From Minisyncoccota bacterium (GTDB taxonomy: Bacteria > Patescibacteriota > Minisyncoccia > Phycocordibacterales > GCA-2747955), in NCBI GenBank assembly GCA_938010795.1, contig CALLVB010000105.1, positions 1-20,497 of the forward strand: a stretch of 20,497 nt of DNA, given 5' to 3'. Under the pieces are notes generated by a model. That model saw only the letters and a list, made by a program, of their open reading frames with translations, did not search any database and had not been told where the DNA came from. Below are positions 18,687-20,497 of the stretch, in pieces; positions within the stretch are counted from its first letter, which is position 1; the number at the start of each line of letters is the position of its first letter. The translations under genes were made by a program, and so were the position numbers.

Positions 18687-20497
18687 ATGTCACACATCAC
18701 ACAGTTAGGAAAAATAATTCCTAAGCAAGTATTATTGAGTTTTTTAATAGTAGTTTTCTCATTTTTTCCATATGGACAATATATGTTTGAGGGGCTTTCG
18801 TTTGGAGTACTTAATACTCCAGTAGTTAATGCTGCAAATGATATTCCATTACATGCTACAAACGGTACTCTGCCAAGTGGTACAACGTGGAGTGTGACTA
18901 GCACCGCAGATGCAGGGGCGCACACGCTTGATATTGAATCAGATGGTGATTTCGATATTATCAATAGTGTTAATGATAATGACATTACAGTGACTATCAC
19001 GTTTTCTGCACCAGTTGATATCAGGTTAGAACCAATGATTAACGGAGACGGGTTTGTGTGGCAAACTCCTCCCACAGGTTCTTTTTTGCCATCAATAGCT
19101 ACAACTGATGGAACAGACTGGGTATTTACAGTTGGTCCTGCAGCCGGAGGGTTTATTTCTACTACAGGAGATACAGCAACAGGAACTGATCCGTCTACAG
19201 CAATTTCATCAGCTGCAGATTGGGGAATACTCGAAACTACGGGAGCACAAACTATTGTCTGGAGGGAGCCAGGTGCTGGAGGATTCAGACCGATCGTCAC
19301 AGAATCTTTGTCTGTAGCACCTGGTGGTGTAGATACTGATCTCGCACTATGGCTTAAAGCAGACGGGGAGGTATATACTGCAACCACTACACAAGCTACC
19401 GATGGGCAAGCAGTTGAGACATGGACTGACTTCTCTGGACGAGACAATGACGTTTCAGAAACTACTAATAGACCTGATTTTTTAGATAACACAGCAGATA
19501 ATATCAACTTTAATCCAGTAATTGATTTTGATGGTGGGGCAGAAAAATTAGTCACTGATGCAGTAAACATCTTGTCATCCAAACTAGGAGTTGATGCATA
19601 CATTGTTGCGGATATTGATGAAGTACAGACAGGATTTCCAAGAATTCTAAGTGAAGAAGGAAATACTGCAGGACAACGAGTATTTATGATGGGAGCGGTT
19701 ACTACTGCAGGGCCTGAACGATTCCGAGTATTAGTAGATGGAAATACAAATGGTTCTGCAAGATTTGATCGATTTGAACCAGCAACTACATTTGGTTCAC
19801 CGAGCTTATATCAATCACACTTTGATGGTTCCGCAAACACACTATCAATGATAGTTAATGGTGATGAAGTTATTGATCAGACTATTGCAGCTGGAACTGT
19901 GACACGTAATCCACTTAACCAGAATCTTGCTATTGGTAACAATGATGATGGCGCAGCTGGAACTAACGCAAAGATTGCTGAAGTAGTTGTATATGATTCC
20001 GTAAACACAGTAGGAAATAATCAACAAAAAATTCAATCGTATCTAGCCCTTAAGTATGGAATGACTCTCGACCAATCAGGAACAGGAGCAACGGATGGTG
20101 ATTATCTCGCATCAGACGATTCAACTATGTGGGATGAATCAGCTGCTGGAACGGGATACGACCAAGATATTTTTGGTATTGGACGAGATGATGAATCTGG
20201 ACTAGATCAGCGGGTATCTCAATCAGTTAATGATGGAACAATTTTGACTATCGCAAGTAATAGTACAACAAGAGACTTTGTATCATCGAATCAATCAGCT
20301 ACAAGACCACAGCTTGGTAATGGACAATTTATCACTATTGCGAATAATGGAGCGGCAACCACTACACAAACCACAGAGCTCAATGTGCTTAGTGGGGAAC
20401 ATAACATACGTCTTGCTCGAGAATGGCAAATATATAACCCAGATGATTTAGATGTGAACATGAAATTTGAAGGCTTTGGTGGTTGGTATATCATCAT
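18687..20497 (+). CDS. Large secreted surface protein, LamG-like and DUF8202-like (C-terminus beyond window)
   Basis: 603 codons are visible and the frame runs off the right edge. A long signal peptide (MSHITQLGKIIPKQVLLSFL, cleavage probably after PVVNAA near residue 51) precedes a Thr/Asp/Gly-rich beta domain (about 53-210). A concanavalin/LamG-like domain follows (about 215-450: LALWLKADGEVY, ETWTDFSGRDNDV, PVIDFDGGAEKL, IAEVVVYDS, YLALKYGMTL). Next is a DUF8202-like segment: DIFGIGRDDESGLDQRVSQS, ANNGA, REWQIYNP. Such proteins in CPR and Bacteroidetes are large adhesins or sheath-like surface layers, so contact with a host or partner cell is plausible. A 378-codon open frame lies antisense to it but is a shadow. 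The TspO/GtrA/MltG genes also concern the envelope. Confidence 0.85.
   Translation, partial: MSHITQLGKIIPKQVLLSFLIVVFSFFPYGQYMFEGLSFGVLNTPVVNAANDIPLHATNGTLPSGTTWSVTSTADAGAHTLDIESDGDFDIINSVNDNDITVTITFSAPVDIRLEPMINGDGFVWQTPPTGSFLPSIATTDGTDWVFTVGPAAGGFISTTGDTATGTDPSTAISSAADWGILETTGAQTIVWREPGAGGFRPIVTESLSVAPGGVDTDLALWLKADGEVYTATTTQATDGQAVETWTDFSGRDNDVSETTNRPDFLDNTADNINFNPVIDFDGGAEKLVTDAVNILSSKLGVDAYIVADIDEVQTGFPRILSEEGNTAGQRVFMMGAVTTAGPERFRVLVDGNTNGSARFDRFEPATTFGSPSLYQSHFDGSANTLSMIVNGDEVIDQTIAAGTVTRNPLNQNLAIGNNDDGAAGTNAKIAEVVVYDSVNTVGNNQQKIQSYLALKYGMTLDQSGTGATDGDYLASDDSTMWDESAAGTGYDQDIFGIGRDDESGLDQRVSQSVNDGTILTIASNSTTRDFVSSNQSATRPQLGNGQFITIANNGAATTTQTTELNVLSGEHNIRLAREWQIYNPDDLDVNMKFEGFGGWYII

Noticed and set aside
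18467..19603. A 378-codon open frame on the minus strand
   Set aside because: It lies opposite the large surface-protein gene and the repeat, has Ser/Val/Pro-rich low-complexity composition without domains, and the plus-strand frame has a signal peptide and LamG-like motifs.

Overview
The window looks like chromosomal DNA of a reduced-genome bacterium, most likely a member of the Candidate Phyla Radiation (Patescibacteria, Parcubacteria-like). I infer this from the gene mix: many very small proteins, compact single-domain housekeeping enzymes, a sigma-region-4/HARE-HTH fusion, DUF2914 and PrsW membrane proteins, a GtrA protein, and large LamG/DUF8202-type surface proteins. AT-leaning composition and tRNA genes without an encoded CCA also fit. 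No phylogenetic marker is present, so the placement stays inferential.

Layout. 1-2374: a partial uracil-DNA glycosylase-family gene on the minus strand diverges from two tandem small Cys/His-rich paralogs, a TspO/MBR-like membrane protein and a GtrA-like protein. These face a tiny two-helix membrane protein across a shared terminator. 2435-4399: a secreted peptidoglycan-binding plus DsbA-like fusion. 4400-4734: tRNA-Thr(GGT) and a hairpin-rich spacer holding a second copy of the tRNA 3' end. 4788-8363: peroxiredoxin, a 47-residue membrane peptide, rsmI, glmS and a 101-residue unknown. 8395-9370: a LiaF-like mini membrane protein, a broken 5' copy of tRNA-Glu, the intact tRNA-Glu(CTC) with a deoxyribosyltransferase-like gene 9 bases behind it, and a 44-residue basic protein. 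9415-16716: a DUF2914 protein, a GlcD-like FAD oxidoreductase, a Na+/Ca2+ exchanger, the sigma4-HARE regulator, an unknown 439-residue membrane-anchored protein and mltG. 16747-18034 (minus): a small heat-shock protein interrupted by an in-frame TGA, and a PrsW-like protease. 18085-18686: tRNA-Arg(CCT) followed by about 530 bases of inverted and direct repeats. 18687-end: the start of a large secreted LamG-like protein.

The most coherent non-genic signal is promoter architecture. Many first genes have a -10 box 6 or 9 bases before ATG, usually as TGnTATACT (often TTTTGnTATACT), so transcripts would begin at the A of AUG or three bases earlier. Shine-Dalgarno sequences are clear at only a few small genes. 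Two of these promoters are fused to the T-tract of the preceding terminator.

The second signal is tRNA-linked. All three tRNA genes have a partial copy of themselves nearby, and two of these loci share a diverged intergenic element. The third is TGA: it is absent from 22 visible stop codons but interrupts the otherwise intact HSP20 frame. No CRISPR array, rRNA, transposase or recombinase gene was seen.
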